DNA from: Incurvaria masculella
Lineage: Eukaryota > Arthropoda > Insecta > Lepidoptera > Incurvariidae
Direction: 5' to 3'
DNA length: 64,000 bases
Assembly (NCBI GenBank): GCA_946894095.1
Contig: OX335649.1
Location: forward strand, 15,704,001-15,768,000
Shown piece by piece: positions 12,811-24,850 of the stretch. The position numbers and the translations under genes were made by a program. The notes beneath the pieces were generated by a model, which searched no databases, had not been told where the DNA came from, and saw only the letters and a list, made by a program, of their open reading frames with translations. Position 1 is the first letter of the stretch. Every line of letters begins with the position of its first letter.

Positions 12811-13110
12811 AAAAACCGGCCAAGTGCGAGTCAGATTCGCACTCGAAGGGTTCCGTACCATCGTACAAGATTTAACATACAAAATCACGTTTTTTGTATG
12901 GGGCCCCCTTTTAATCTTTATTATTTTTTCATTTTACCTATTTTTTATTATAGCGACAAAATAAATACACACTCTGTGAAAATTTCAGCTGCCTAACTAA
13001 TACGGTTTATGAGATACAGCCCTGTGACAGACGGACGGACGGACGGACGGACAGCGGAGGCTTAGTAATAGGGTTACGTTTTCACCCTTTGGGTACGGAA
13101 CCCTAAAAAG
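12811..13110 (+). mobile_element. GTCC/GGAC microsatellite-bearing MITE, copy 1
   Basis: Starts AAAAACCGGCCAAGTGCGAG and ends TTTGGGTACGGAACCCTAAA. The internal landmarks are a GGTTCCGTACC subterminal block, ATAAATACACACTCTGTGAA, CAGCTGCCTAACTAATACGG, and a run of GGAC tetranucleotides near 13030. The subterminal blocks near each end are inverted (GGTTCCGTACC versus GGTACGGAACC). It matches the MITE-like lepidopteran repeats that carry (GTCY)n arrays. Confidence 0.85.
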
Positions 13111-13650
13111 ACTGAATGCTCGAAAATAGTAAAAAAAACTTGCGATACCATACATTCTTTTAAAACAAATCAAAGCATTCCACAGTCAACCGACCGTATC
13201 GATAAAGGGCGTAGATGATCGGTTGGTTCTTATTTTGGGATTGTCGAAGGTAAATGCATTGCCTGCTTGTCTTGCCTTGAGCGATGGTATAGATAGACGT
13301 ATACGCCATAGACAATATACTCTTCGCAAGATATTATCTGAGCTAGCAGTTTACATCACTTCAATGTAAAAACATTGTTTTTTTACGAAAATCCGGTATT
13401 GGTATTGATCAAAAGTGCTCAGAAAAACCAATACACCTCGCCTCTCAAAAGCAATCTTGGCGAGGCACCAACCAGCTAGCTCGAAGACTTCCAGGCTATA
13501 GGCATAAGGAGAGGCACCCGCTGGCAGACAGTTCCATATCCTGCCGGTGCTGCAGAAAAAAATGTTTGAGACACGGTTCGTTCTCACAGACCACAGGTTA
13601 ATGTGAATACGGTAAAGTAATTTTTAAATGAATGATAAATTTTAGGTTTG
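13111..13650. other. Unassigned stretch
   Basis: No gene recognised. A minus frame at 13351-13587 has some GC3 richness at 13430-13560 (…NCLPAGASPYAYSLEVFEL…) that resembles a fragment of retroelement RT-type coding, but it is too short to assign. Confidence 0.3.
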
Positions 13651-14066
13651 ATTTTTTTTTTTTTTTTTATGCGACCTGACATGGATGGCTAATACCACAC
13701 AACTACCGTTATGATATTAGCCCAATACACCTCATTCCCGAAGGAATTTGGTGCCATGCCAGGACCTTCCCTTTATGAGCACGGCTACATTGAACTGGAT
13801 GGAAAACACGGACAATTTTTAATTGCCGCTTCGACCATCTTTTCATCCAATGCGATGGTACCAACCCGGGCGGGCATAAACCCTACCACCTAGTAGGGGA
13901 AGGGGACCTACAGTTTTACATGGATTCCGAACCATGGAGCAGCTCGCATTCGTAACGAAATGCACTTGTCGAACTCGGAAAGAGAAAGACAGTGGTGCAT
14001 GTCGGTATTGAACCCAGGTCTCTGGTACGCTAGGCCAGTCCCCGCGCCACTAGGCTACGAGCCGCT
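13651..14066 (-). mobile_element. SINE copy, tRNA-type head, full length
   Basis: Begins on the plus strand with an 18-base T run (the poly-A tail of a minus-strand element) and ends at GAGCCGCT. Reading the minus strand, the head has A box TAGCCTAGTGGC and a perfect B box GGTTCAATACC, about 35 nt apart as in tRNA promoters. The body is in the same order as the copy at 10171. It is the cleanest tRNA-headed copy in the window. Confidence 0.88.
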
Positions 14067-14882
14067 TGATGCATGATTTTATGTTATTTCATTGGATACG
14101 AGGCTAGTTACAATAAAACATGTTATAAACAACAGTGAGACCGCCATTACCATTATCTTATTAATTTTTAATTAAACCACGACATTTACATTAAACCAAT
14201 GTAATCAGATTTTGAAAATATGCAGAAAAAGGCTTCGTCCGGATATTCGTCTAAAGCGGGACTCGAACCTGCAGTAATTGGATAAAACCTTTAGATTGCC
14301 TCAAGGTAGGATGGAGGCGCGAAAACAGCTAATAGCACATACGAAAAGCATTGTGTCGATTCGAAAATAATAGATAAATTCGTTGGCTGACGTAATAACT
14401 AGGACTGCTATTATTTAAAACAGAGAAGTGCTGAAGACGTTCTTTCATTGCTTACGTCACCTAATTTAGGTATAAAATTCAATCTATTTATTGGGAAGTG
14501 GGCCGACCATGGGGCATAAATAATACAAAAATCGTAGGTCCAAATCACTATACGATTTATTTCATGCCCTTAATTAGCATATAAGCCCATCATATTAATT
14601 AACTGACCTGTTAAACCAACAATTTCATCTCACAAATATTAAAAAAACGTAGCAAAATGTGTATTTCTTCTCATCGGATCCGGATTTCGTTGGACTTTTT
14701 AAAGCGCCTTCCCCGAAACCGGGTGATATCGAAAGTGCCATTCGCAGAGCATCGCACGATCGTGACTCCGCTCCGCTCCCACGAGAGCACTGGAGCCCCG
14801 GGGCGGGGCGGTGCGCGGCGGGGCGGCGCTGGGAGTTGCGATTACGATATCTCACCATCCACCTTAAATTTAAGCTTATTTC
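14067..14882. other. Unassigned stretch with a lone B-box-like site
   Basis: No supported gene. On the minus strand near 14260-14275 there is a perfect B box, GGTTCGAGTCCCGC, but no matching A box or cloverleaf, so it is probably a decayed tRNA-derived repeat. The GC-rich patch at 14755-14835 has frames on both strands but no recognisable protein. Confidence 0.35.
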
Positions 14883-15207
14883 AAGAAAATAAGCTTGAAT
14901 TTACATTGTCTTACGTCAGCTTAAGTTCCGATCGCAAAAATGGCGTTACCATGGGAACCGCGTTCAAAATCAATTATTTGAAAATTATCATAAAATATTA
15001 AATATATTAAAAAAATACAGGTTTACTGAGGTTGGATATATAAATTAAATAATTGTGATATAATAAGGTTTTCAAATTATTTTATAATTTAATATTTTAT
15101 AATAATTTTCAAATAATTGATTTTGAACGCGGTTCTCATGGTAACGCCATTTTTGCGATCGGAACTTAAGCTGACGTAAGACAATGTAAATTCAAGCTTA
15201 TTTTCTT
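14883..15207. mobile_element. Foldback MITE, 325 bp, arms ~118 bp
   Basis: The left arm begins AAGAAAATAAGCTTGAATTT and the right arm ends with its reverse complement. Arms of about 118 bp match with two mismatches that I can see (CCATGGGAACC versus TCTCATGG, and ATCATAAAAT versus ATAATAAAAT). The loop of about 90 bp is AT-rich. Transcribed RNA would form a long hairpin. Confidence 0.85.
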
Positions 15208-15937
15208 CTCTTATTCTGAGTGGTAAGAAATTAGTCAGAAAGGTACGAAGATAGAACCGCAGCAAAATGAATACTAAAACAGTTTAAGGATAAAAGGGGC
15301 TATCAAGTCGTCCTTGACAACGACATCCTTGCATTTTGCTTTTGCATTCCTTACATCACAAATGAGAAGTAATCCCATTAGGTAACCAAACATGGTCTTC
15401 TACATTTGGGTCACACACATTCCTCCAATCCGGTCCCTAGGAACGAATATGTTACAGCTTTATGTTTTGTCCCTCTGTAAGGGACAGAATATCCTGAACG
15501 CCATGTGTTTCTTTCAATACAAATATTTTCGTTTGAGGTCAAACAGTATTTTTATAGTTGCTTTCCTCAAAAGGAAAAAGGAGACCATTATACAATTACT
15601 TCGTTATCCGTCTGTCTGTCTGTCACGATCTTTACTCAGGAACGTATGGAGGTATTCAATTGAAATTAATTATTAAATTATTAAGTAAGTGGTCCTTTGA
15701 AACTGTAAAAAATCAAGTTTCTATGTCAACATGATCATATAAATATGGCCAATTATGCCGCATATATTGCAAAATAAATCAAAATCTGCAAGGTAGGTAT
15801 TTCCCATTGATCTATAATCATGACAATTGGTTGTTCTACCAATGTAAGTTTGGCAGTAGCATTTAGGTATGAAATCATAATTGTGTTATATCATTTATGT
15901 GGACGGAAAAAAAAGCCCAAAAAAAAACATAATTTAT
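15208..15937. other. Unassigned AT-rich stretch
   Basis: No supported gene. A short open frame at 15392-15676 has no recognisable motif. Confidence 0.4.
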
Positions 15938-16078
15938 AGACCAGTGAAGTTTCTTTGCGGGTTCTTCTTCACTGGTTGATCGAATCCGCGGATCAATCAA
16001 ATTGTGACATGACTTAGTGTAGTTTTACTACCAGAAGTTGAACAAATAAATGAAATGAAATGAAATGAAATGAAATGT
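15938..16078 (+). mobile_element. LINE-like 3' tail with (TGAAA)n
   Basis: The sequence CAGTGAAGTTTCTTTGCGGG, then TTCTTCTTCACTGG, is a short stem with a GC loop, followed by a run of ATGAA pentamers (16046-16076). A near-identical arrangement, with a TGAAAC-type tail, is at 32455-32583. Conserved stem plus simple tail is typical of the 3' end of a non-LTR retrotransposon. The clade cannot be told. Confidence 0.5.
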
Positions 16079-16776
16079 CTAGCTGATACATTTGATCAGG
16101 CTGTGTGGTGGCCCGCGGGTTTGATCCGCAGAAATCACGAGAGATATTAATCGTAATCCGGTGGATGAAAAAATCTTAGCAGTATAGAAATCGAAGAATT
16201 ATGACAATATCAAACTAAAACATAAATTTCGCTCAAAAGGTAATTCAAACAGCGCGTTACTTTGCAATATTCACCCACATCGTAATTGTATGTCCGAACG
16301 ATTGCAAAGACTGTTAGAAAAGGGGGGCCTCGGGGAAAGCAATGGAATTACTTGGAACGTGGAATTTATGCCAACGAGGGTGTTTTCATAATAAGTAAAA
16401 TATTTGCACGAAACATTTTATATTTGTTAAATATCTTGCTCTTTGCAAACGAATCAGAAAATTTGAAATGTTAACCGTAATTTAGAAGTAGATTTAAGTT
16501 TAAATACAACGATTTCAAGAAAGGTGGACTGGAATAAATTATTGTTCTAAAACCTTCGCTGTAATTTTTGGTTTACGTGTAAACATTGTACCATACGATC
16601 GCTATATAGGGGAACTTCCACACTCAATTATCCTCTCTCTCAAAAATATAGACTATGTTATAGTGTGATCGTTGAAGAACATTGTTCTTAAATTTTATAT
16701 TAAATTTTAATTATATTAATTCCCTCCTAAACTGAAAAAAAAATACTTATACTATACTTTGCTTAAATGTTACTCA
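16079..16776. other. Unassigned AT-rich stretch
   Basis: No gene or bounded repeat recognised. Confidence 0.4.
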
Positions 16777-17479
16777 CACTGAAAAAATAAATTGCAACTT
16801 TTTTCTGTTTTAGCACAGTTAAAATTTAGTCGTTTATTGTCAAGTATTTCTCATTACTAATAATGTATTACGGTAAGTATCTACTTATGAGCCAAAACAG
16901 TTAGTATTAAACAGTTATTTTAACCAATTGAACAGTACCGCTTAGTAACACACCTATGACCGATCAGATGATAATGAAACGGTTATCTTAACTCATTGGA
17001 CATTACGGCTGATTACAAATTAGATGTGTGCAACTTTCCAGTTTCAAAAGGTACAAGAATTTTAACAGATTGCACATTGCCTTTTTGCTGAATATAAGAC
17101 TCAAGTAAGAATGGAAAAAATACTAAAGGTAGAAACAGTTTTCACACAGTTAAGGAAACAGTAAGAGAAAACAGTTATTGCACAGTTAAAACAAAATTCA
17201 AGATACAATAAAATGTAATATTTAAGGCTAACTGTTCTCACTCAGTTAGAGTAACCGTTACTCAGTTGGTTCTATTTTGACATTGCAAGACGCTTGTTAT
17301 AGGCAGATTTACATTTATATTACTGATTGTTTACAGAACATAGCGTTACGTGTAGATATAGTTGAATTTTCCAAATAAATTTAAGTAGAAACGTTTTAGT
17401 AAATGGTGTCAGACTCTTGGGATGTCCATTTTTTACCGACACAAATTTGATTTGAAATAAATATATTATTTTCTCAGTG
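16777..17479. mobile_element. Probable TIR element with CACTG termini
   Basis: The left end is CACTGAAAAAATAA; the reverse complement of the right end is CACTGAGAAAATAA (13 of 14 match). The interior has no coding frame but is unusually dense in CAGTTA/AACAGT motifs (at least ten between 16810 and 17280). A non-autonomous DNA transposon is likely; the superfamily is unresolved and the inverted repeats are short. Confidence 0.45.
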
Positions 17480-19053
17480 TAACGTGTTCAATTTGGGTTT
17501 TAACGATTAAGTAAGGCAAATCTTATAGTACTCCCCGGATCAATCTTCCAAGAAAATGCTCTCATGGCTTTTTCGCTTGATCTGCTCGAACGCAACCTGA
17601 AAAAGAAAACGATTTTATATTTCCCCCTTTTGAACCCGTTTCTGGTCTCCCTTGGGCTCCGCGCGGTATTAGGTCACACGTACGCCAAAATGCTACAGGC
17701 TCGAAGTACGCACGCTACCGCCTATCCTCGTTTCAAGAAACCCTTTGTCACCGCTCTCTACCACCTTATACACATTTTCCAGTATAAAAAGTCTGGAAAT
17801 TTTCAATCTATTCTCCTTGATTGTATCTCGTGTACGCCTCGGTGATTTATGGCCGAGGGCTCGAAGAGTATTTTAGGAACACGTTTCACTTGAACGATTT
17901 GTACTGTTCAGGTCGTTTTTTATCTAATTACCGAGTCAAAAATAGAGACTGATAAAGGTCTACAATTTTCCACGGCCAACGTTTACGCAATACATCGTGA
18001 GGTAAGTTTAAAAATATTTTCTTAACTACCTTATTTTTATATCGTACTGTAATACTCTGAAATTAAGGGCCAATTTTTAAATCCTCAGATAGTACTTATC
18101 GGACTGATAGTACAAATTAACGTAGCTCAAAAGACGGATAGTCATTGACGGAGAATTAAATATTCCATCAAAATTATCTGACTAAAATTTTACTGAAGCA
18201 GAAGCGTAAATAAATCCGTCGAATAGTTATCTGGCTGTTTATATGACTATTTAAAAAAACCGCCCTAAAAAAATTACCTTGCATTCAGATCGATGTAACG
18301 CCAAAGATGAGTACGAATAAAAAATGACAGTAGACTTTACTCAGCTGGTGTTCCATTTTAGATTACATCGCCGACCCAAACGTATTGGAGCGAATTCACT
18401 CCCCCGAAGTTGTCCAACGCTCGCAAACAAGTTGTGAAATATTATGTCTTCGAAACCGTATGAAACTTTTCTACCTTTTTTTATACCTCCACTATCCCCC
18501 GAGCAGAGCGACGCGACAGAAGGAAAGCTCGGATAAGTATTTTAATAATAAAGTTTCTTCAAAGGGCAGTGCTCTCAAAACGATCTCCCGATGTGATTTC
18601 ACAAATGAAACTGGACTTTCACGATTTCATTTAATTGTTGTGAACTTATAAGTCGAAAACAAATCTTCCAATGTTCTGCCTTCCGCTTATCACCCTTGCC
18701 CCGCCCTCTGTCGGAGTGTTTAATTAAACCCACCCAAATATAAATAAAAAGGATGAACACTTCGCGAGGAGACGACAAATAGACTTCGCCATTCTCTTAC
18801 CGAAATTGGTCTGTCCTTCGTCTGGTCTTCTTACCGCGAATATCGGCCTTAGTTTGCAACGTTTACGAACGATATTCGCCGCGTCCGGGTGCAGCAAGTC
18901 TGGGAATTTTGTTCGAATGGGCAAAAAAAAGTTCTTGAAAAAAGTGTTAGGCGATGCCGCGTCGTAACGAGGGGAGTTTCGGCCGCAATTACACCCAGGC
19001 CGAGTCGGGCGGTTCGGGAATGTCGGGCTGTGAGGGGAGGCAAGATTTGTTTG
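17480..19053. other. Unassigned stretch, locally GC-richer at the right end
   Basis: No supported gene. Frames at 17564-17845, 18385-18651 and 18849-19053 have no recognisable domains. The GC-richer part (18800-19050) abuts the next MITE and carries open frames on both strands, which suggests composition rather than coding. Confidence 0.35.
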
Positions 19054-19389
19054 TTTTTAGGGTTCCGTACCCAAAGGGTGAACACGGAACCCTATTACTG
19101 AGCCTCCGCCGTCCGTCCGTCCATCCGTCCGTCCGTCTGACCGTCCGTCCGTCCGTCCGTCCGTCTGTCTGTCACAGGGCTGTATCTCATGAACCGTATT
19201 AGGTAGGCAGCTGAAATTTTCTCAGAGTGTGTATTTATTTTGTCGCTAAAACAACAAATAGGTAAAATTTCGAAATTATAAATATTAAAGGGGGGCTCAT
19301 GCAAAAATGTTGTTTTTTTTGTGTTTAATAATTCACCACGGTACGGAAACCTTCGTGTGCAATTCCGACTCGCACTTGGCCGGTTTTTT
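19054..19389 (-). mobile_element. GTCC-bearing MITE, copy 2 (reverse)
   Basis: Starts TTTTTAGGGTTCCGTACCCA and ends CGCACTTGGCCGGTTTTTTT, the reverse orientation of copy 1. It contains a long CCGT/CCGTCCGT run (about 19107-19170), which is a tetranucleotide microsatellite inside the element. A SINE tail joins directly at its right end. Confidence 0.85.
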
Positions 19390-19540
19390 TATGCAATCTT
19401 ACATGGATTACTAATACCACACAACTATCGTTATGATATCAGCCCAATACACCACATTCCTGAAGGAATTAAGTGCCATGCCAGGGACCAGACCTCTGGT
19501 ACTCTAGGCCAGTCCTTGCGCCACTAGGCTACGAGCCACT
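19390..19540 (-). mobile_element. SINE copy, tRNA-type head, body deleted
   Basis: The tail (ACATGGATTACTAATACCAC) and first body part lead to GGTGCCATGCCAGGGACC-like sequence and then directly to the head (CTCTGGTACTCTAGGCCAGT … GCGCCACTAGGCTACGAGCC). About 230 bp of body is lost. Confidence 0.75.
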
Positions 19541-19644
19541 TACGGGCCGGGCAACTTACGTTACGAACAGAAGTGATGCTCATCAGGGAAGATGTTCTGG
19601 GTTCTCTCCACCAGCTGCACCAGGTTGTCAAATCGTATAAAGAA

Positions 19645-20007
19645 CGGCCCGTAAGCTATGCTCCCCATACAAACGTAGTTTACTAATCATTTGGAAACCG
19701 CTATTCCAATAAAATTAATATTTAATATCTAATGTCAGGTAACAAATATCTGTGTCTGAACGCTTTTGTTTTTTTTTTGAAAACCAAACCGAATGAAATG
19801 AAAGCAAAAAGAAAATATTCATACAAATTTTGTTTCCTCTGTGGTTTGACCCAGAATACATTTACCGAAAAAACAAAGACATGCAGACACAGATATTTGT
19901 AGCCTAATCTTAGATACCAAATATCAAGTAAGTTGGAACAGTTGTTTTCAAATTATTAGTAAACTACGCTTGTATGGGAGGAGACATTTTCTGAAGCTTA
20001 CGGGCCG
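19645..20007. mobile_element. MITE, 363 bp, with ~45-bp inverted termini
   Basis: The left reads CGGCCCGTAAGCTATGCTCC, then CCATACAAACGTAGTTTACT. The right end is its inverted copy (AGTAAACTACGCTTGTATGG … GCTTACGGGCCG). The interior is AT-rich. A loose extra copy of the terminus (TTACGGGCCGG) sits at 19539-19550. Confidence 0.75.
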
Positions 20008-20134
20008 ACCTTTAACTGAAAGTTTTTTGAGTATGCTTAACGCTGGTGCGATACAAATATATCGAATGAGTGCTGAAGGATCTGCTCACTGTCCAAGGTC
20101 GGAGGTTTATTACAAATCTCTCCAAATCTATTAA

Positions 20135-20605
20135 GGGCCTGGTACTAGCCAAATCGCAAAGTTAGACGAGGCACCCCAAGTTAACTAACTAAGTCTGACG
20201 ATTATAAGTGTCATTCTTACAATAATTGATTCCTTGTCTAGGAATCGAATTATTTTCGTTAATGTATGTTTCCTTTTTCTATACAAAATACATTGCGGAA
20301 ACGGTGTCCATTTCCGAACTTTTTTGACTAAATGTAGAAATCTAAAAGCAAATGGAATTTTTTGTTTATGCATATATGCTGTTTTTGCTTATATCTAGAA
20401 ATCGAATTACTTTCAGATTTCTAATGAGAAAAATCAACTTTTTTATTTTTATTATTATTTAAATAAATGATGGAATAAAAAAATATTAACAATCCATTAT
20501 CAGTCTGGAGTTCTATTTGGATTTGCTGAAGCGTTTCACTACATATTATTACATTTGTTAAAAAGTGCATTTGTATGGCGCGAGTAGTTGGCTAGTCCTA
20601 GTGCC
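20135..20605. mobile_element. TTAA-flanked MITE, 471 bp (copy 1 of 2)
   Basis: TTAA duplication at 20131-20134 and 20606-20609. The termini are inverted: GGGCCTGGTACTAGCCAA and, from the right, GGCACTAGGACTAGCCAA. It is nearly identical over its whole length to 45642-46119. No coding frame; a piggyBac-type non-autonomous element is the likely class from the TTAA target. Confidence 0.85.
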
Positions 20606-20609
20606 TTAA

Positions 20610-21040
20610 GTACTTTTGCTTTGCTCCTGAAGGGTACCTTCATACGTATACTATATAATTTTTCAAGTGTGCCTTCGTAAACAAATGCAAAATTTAAAAA
20701 AATAGCGAAAAACACTAATAAAAACGAAAACTGAATTACTTATTAGATTTTTAAAAACATTTATTTTCTAACAAGGAGTCGAACCCGTTGATTTTGAAAA
20801 AAAAATATGCTTCCTGTATTATTATTATACCATCGAAACGTGTCGCTTCTGTGAAATATTATCAAACGGCAAACTAAAGGAGATGGTTCATTTAACTATT
20901 AATCACTTAGTTAAGTTAACTAGTGCAAAAAAAAAAAACATGAAAATGAGCCCTTTCTTATAGTTAAGATTTTGATAGATGGGAAAATGGGAAATTAATG
21001 TATCTTTACTTCAAAGACTATTCTATAAATATCATATTTA
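20610..21040. other. AT-rich stretch, nothing recognised
   Basis: No gene or bounded repeat seen. Confidence 0.4.
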
Positions 21041-21311
21041 AAAAAACCGGCCAAGTGCGAGTCGGACTCGCACACGAACGGTTCCGTATCATCTTACAAG
21101 ATTAAACACAAAAAATTTACTAATACTGTGTTATTTAATGTACTGTAAATAAAATTTAATGTACTGTAATTGTTAGGCAGCTGAATAAAGTTTCAGCTGC
21201 CTAACTATTACAGTTGATGAGATGCAGCCCTGTGACAGACGGGCGGACGGACGGACAGAAGAGGCTTGGTAATAGGGTTCCGTTGGCACCCTTTGGGTTC
21301 GGAACCCTAAA
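21041..21311 (+). mobile_element. GTCC-bearing MITE, copy 3, internally deleted
   Basis: Begins AAAAAACCGGCCAAGTGCGA and ends CACCCTTTGGGTTCGGAACC. The CAGCTGCCTAAC segment, the CAGCCCTGTGACAGACGG segment and a short GGAC run are present. The central ATAAATACACACT block is altered and the copy is shorter than copy 1. Confidence 0.8.
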
Positions 21312-22194
21312 GAAGGACGTAACTTGCTAAGTAGGTTCGCGTTTATTTTAGTACATTTAACAGATTCCTGAATATTTTCTTCAGGCGTACATTAGTAAGC
21401 AGGCAAGTTTTCCGGTGCGTGAAGCATGTCCGCCACAATCGGCAAAGTGGGACACGGTGAGTCTCGCTTCGCAGCGTTAGGTGAAGGCGAAAATTCACCT
21501 AGGAACTACATTTCGGGGGACTTGATTTTGAAAGGTGGAGGAAAATACTCATGCAGAAGAATTTTCGTCGCCTACATAGATAGTGGAGAAAAGCATTGCT
21601 TTCTCTTTTATTAACCTTTGAAAAATTAACAAAACTATTTATGGATTTAAAGACGTTCGATTGTTTTAAAATAATTTCAGTTTTATTTCAAAATATTGAA
21701 ATTATTTATTTTTTATTTTAATGATAATTCAATTGGCACTACACAAAAAATAAGCAATTTGAATGTATTTAATTAAAATTACATTACTTAATTTGAATTT
21801 TGAGCATCAAAGCATTGTGTCGGTTAGAAATCTATTGAGAAATTTGTTTTCTTACGTCTGGATAGCGTTCGGAGCAATGGACATGTCGAATCTTGCTTCA
21901 GAAGAACGTGTATATTTTTCCTAATTTTTTATAATAATAAATAAAATATATTTATATTTAAATCACTTGTCGTTGTGCTTTCATACACGTTATTCTCGGA
22001 AACCACCAAACCGTTTTTAATGAAATCTTGTTAATATTTATGGCTTGAAAGATTTTTATCCCATTTTTGTGAACTTATCGCGCGTTTCCGGATGAGGGCT
22101 GGACGAAAAAAATTGTGAAACCGTACTTTCTGCCTTTGGGTATTCGAGAGGTTTTCTGTTCACCGTGTTAGTATAACTTAGAAACTTCATATAT
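21312..22194. other. Unassigned stretch with a possible short first exon
   Basis: At 21426 an ATG opens 31 bases that end in a consensus donor: ATGTCCGCCACAATCGGCAA, then AGTGGGACACG|GTGAGT. This could be the first coding exon (MSATIGKVGH) of a gene continuing outside what I can assemble, but no downstream exon was found. The rest is AT-rich with nothing recognised. Confidence 0.2.
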
Positions 22195-22445
22195 ATTTTA
22201 ATGTAACAGGACGGCGGATGGCTAATACCTCACCTACTATCATGATGTTAGCTGAACGTACGATGTATGAACTAGGTGCCATGCCAGGATCTTCCTTATG
22301 TTGCACTGCTACATTTAAATAGATGGAAAACAGGACAACTTTATTGCCGCTTCGAAATAAGATGGTGCCAACCCGAGTGGGACACCTAGTAAGCAGAAAA
22401 GGGGGTTAAAGTTTTAAGTGGAATCCGAACTGCGAACGACGAATC
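22195..22445 (-). mobile_element. SINE copy, head truncated
   Basis: Tail and body landmarks in order: GGCGGATGGCTAATACCTC, AGGTGCCATGCCAGGATCTT, a diverged ATAGATGGAAAACAGGACAA, GTGCCAACCCGAGTGGG, AGTGGAATCCGAAC. The pol-III head is missing or too diverged to type. Confidence 0.7.
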
Positions 22446-22448
22446 CCT

Positions 22449-23032
22449 AAGGCTACCCTCAGACGGGCATTTTTACGTCCACTTTTCGGCCACAAAAAAG
22501 TGGACCGAATGAGTCACGGGTTGTCGGCAGAATCGACCACAGGCAGTGGCGGAAGTGTGGCGGGTTGTGGCGACTATATTTTATCTTTATCTTATTTATA
22601 TTATATTTTATCTTTTCTATACGGTTGCTGTTTAGATTGAGTATTAGTCCTAAACACTTCAAATATTAAATTATTTTAAATAATAAATTTTAATTAAATT
22701 TCTGCAAAGAATAACACTGCTTCAAAATCTTTGCAAAATATTCGTAAGCACACAAACTAAAGCGGCACGCGCAGATCGTGCGATCATCGTAACCCCGCGG
22801 TTGGGTGCGAACTACTGAACAAACTAACGCCGACCGGAGCATCGGGCTGTGGCCGGCTGTCAGTGCGCTGCACTCGCACTGGACGGCACGGTACACAATT
22901 GTGTGGCTGTCGCGCGCTCGGACGAAGCTTGTGGCTCGTTAGAGGAGCTTCACAACCACACACGGCCGGACAAGCAGCCACTTCTTAGTGGCCGAAAACT
23001 GGAAGTGGAAACACCCCTCTGAGGGAAGCCTT
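22449..23032. mobile_element. TIR element, 584 bp, with ~55-bp inverted termini
   Basis: The left reads AAGGCTACCCTCAGACGGGC … TCCACTTTTCGGCCAC. The reverse complement of the right reads AAGGCTTCCCTCAGAGGGGT … CCAGTTTTCGGCCAC. The interior is half AT-rich and half GC-rich (22780-22980) and has no frame I recognise. A non-autonomous DNA transposon; target duplication unclear. Confidence 0.75.
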
Positions 23033-24850
23033 AGTCGCCTTGTACGATATGAACGTAAAGGAATAAAGTGGACCCAATTGTATTGTTTTTACATGCCGGA
23101 ACACACACGGCACAAATGAACCCAGTAATGGAGTAAGCATACAATAGTATGCTTCTATGTAGGTGCGAACTAAGGAATTTAGAATGCTAGCGATCCCGAG
23201 TTAAGTAATGACATAATTCGATTAGTTCCACCAAATGAGTTAGAACCTTGCTCAAGACTAAAGGCTCTGCACTGTCTAGCTTACAGTGCTCCGGTACGAT
23301 TCAGTGGATAATTGAGGCCGGTTCTCCGTACTCATAAAGCAAGGCTGAATTCAAATTGTGAACAGTTCACTCAAAATGGGGCTCTTATTTTATAGATAAC
23401 TGCCCGATTGGAATGAATAACTGAAATATACCTTCTGAACGGATATTTCAATCAATAGATTGTCGCCATCCAGTTGTTGCCATCCACCAATTTTAATAAC
23501 ATGTAATTAACAAAATGGGCTTAAAGCACATTTCTTCGTACACCATGTCACACTGTGACAGCCAAGCTATTGTGCTTTCTAAGTAAAGTGAACTTTGACG
23601 AGTTTTGGGTTTTATAGGCTCATCTATTGATCTCTGCTTCTGAAATCGAATACAGCCGATTTATGATCTATATGTTTAACGTATATATTTGGGTATATAC
23701 ATTTGATAAGTTATATTTTTGGGTATATTATATTGGGGGTGAAGTCTTATGCGCTGACGTTGGAGAGAGCTAAGAAAAGCCCTAATCAGCAGTAGGTGAA
23801 AAAGGCACTTAATGTGTAAAATTTCAGCAAAATATTTCTTAATTTGACTAATTTGAGGAGGCACACATCATTGTATGGAGCTTAGTCACCTCTAATATAT
23901 TCTCTTGAGCATTTAAAACATCGTTAGGAATCATATTATGACGGCCAGAAAACGAAAGTAGACCTTTTTACATTACAATTATTTAATTGGCTTTCTACTC
24001 CCTCCCCCCATTAACTAATCCCCTCACACACACACCCCCACTCACTCACACGCTTACATTTTATACCCTCATACACTCACCTACACGCCTGCTACTTACG
24101 TGTTAAATACACTGGAAAAGGATGCCATGAAATCCAGCTTCGAAGCGTTTGCTGCGTGCCAGTAGACCCAGTTAGCTCTACTCATTACAAACTTTAGTGT
24201 TAGAAATAAATAGATCAAGACAATTCATGACTGCAGATAACAAATGTGTATTTCTTTTTCTATTTGGTAATTTTATGTTTTACTGTATTATTGTGTTGTT
24301 TCTGACCAAAGTATTATTTAATTATAATTTGAATTATTCAAGCCATTGCTAAGGATGTAAATACAAATTTTAGAACCGCGAATTATTAAAAATATATGTG
24401 TATTTTAATGATAGAAAGAATCATAGAACTTCTGGAGAAAATACACGTGCCTAAATTAATAGCGTTTTAACTTATCCATATTACCCAAATCCTTAATATC
24501 ATGAGCTTCTCAAAATTTTATGTTTAAAATAAATTGGACACGAGCTTTCTGAAATAGGAAGGCCGACCTGTGTGCGAGAGGAAATGGAATGTGGAAGTGA
24601 CCGCCATTCCGAGTGCTGCCCGGAAATGAGTTTAATACGTTGTCTTTTACGCGCGAGGATTGAAGAGAGGGTGGCGATAACGTTTAAAGACCTATAAAGG
24701 TTCTGGAAAATGATGTTCAATAAATGTTGGAAGAAATATTTTTATTTGTTTTTAATATTTAGTTTCGTTAGTAAAGTAGATTGTGGTGAACGAGTAAGGA
24801 TATTACAGCATACTGTCGGCTAAGGTAACCCAACGTTCTGAATGGGTGAC
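23033..24850. other. AT-rich stretch, nothing recognised
   Basis: No supported gene. A CA/CT-rich low-complexity patch is at 24000-24090. Other sequence is AT-rich without a bounded repeat. Confidence 0.4.

Noticed and set aside
14001..14066. tRNA gene
   Set aside because: A and B boxes are good, but there is no closed acceptor stem and the sequence continues into SINE body.
19107..19170. Free-standing CCGT microsatellite
   Set aside because: The same tetranucleotide run occurs at the same place in sister copies of the MITE, so it belongs to the element.
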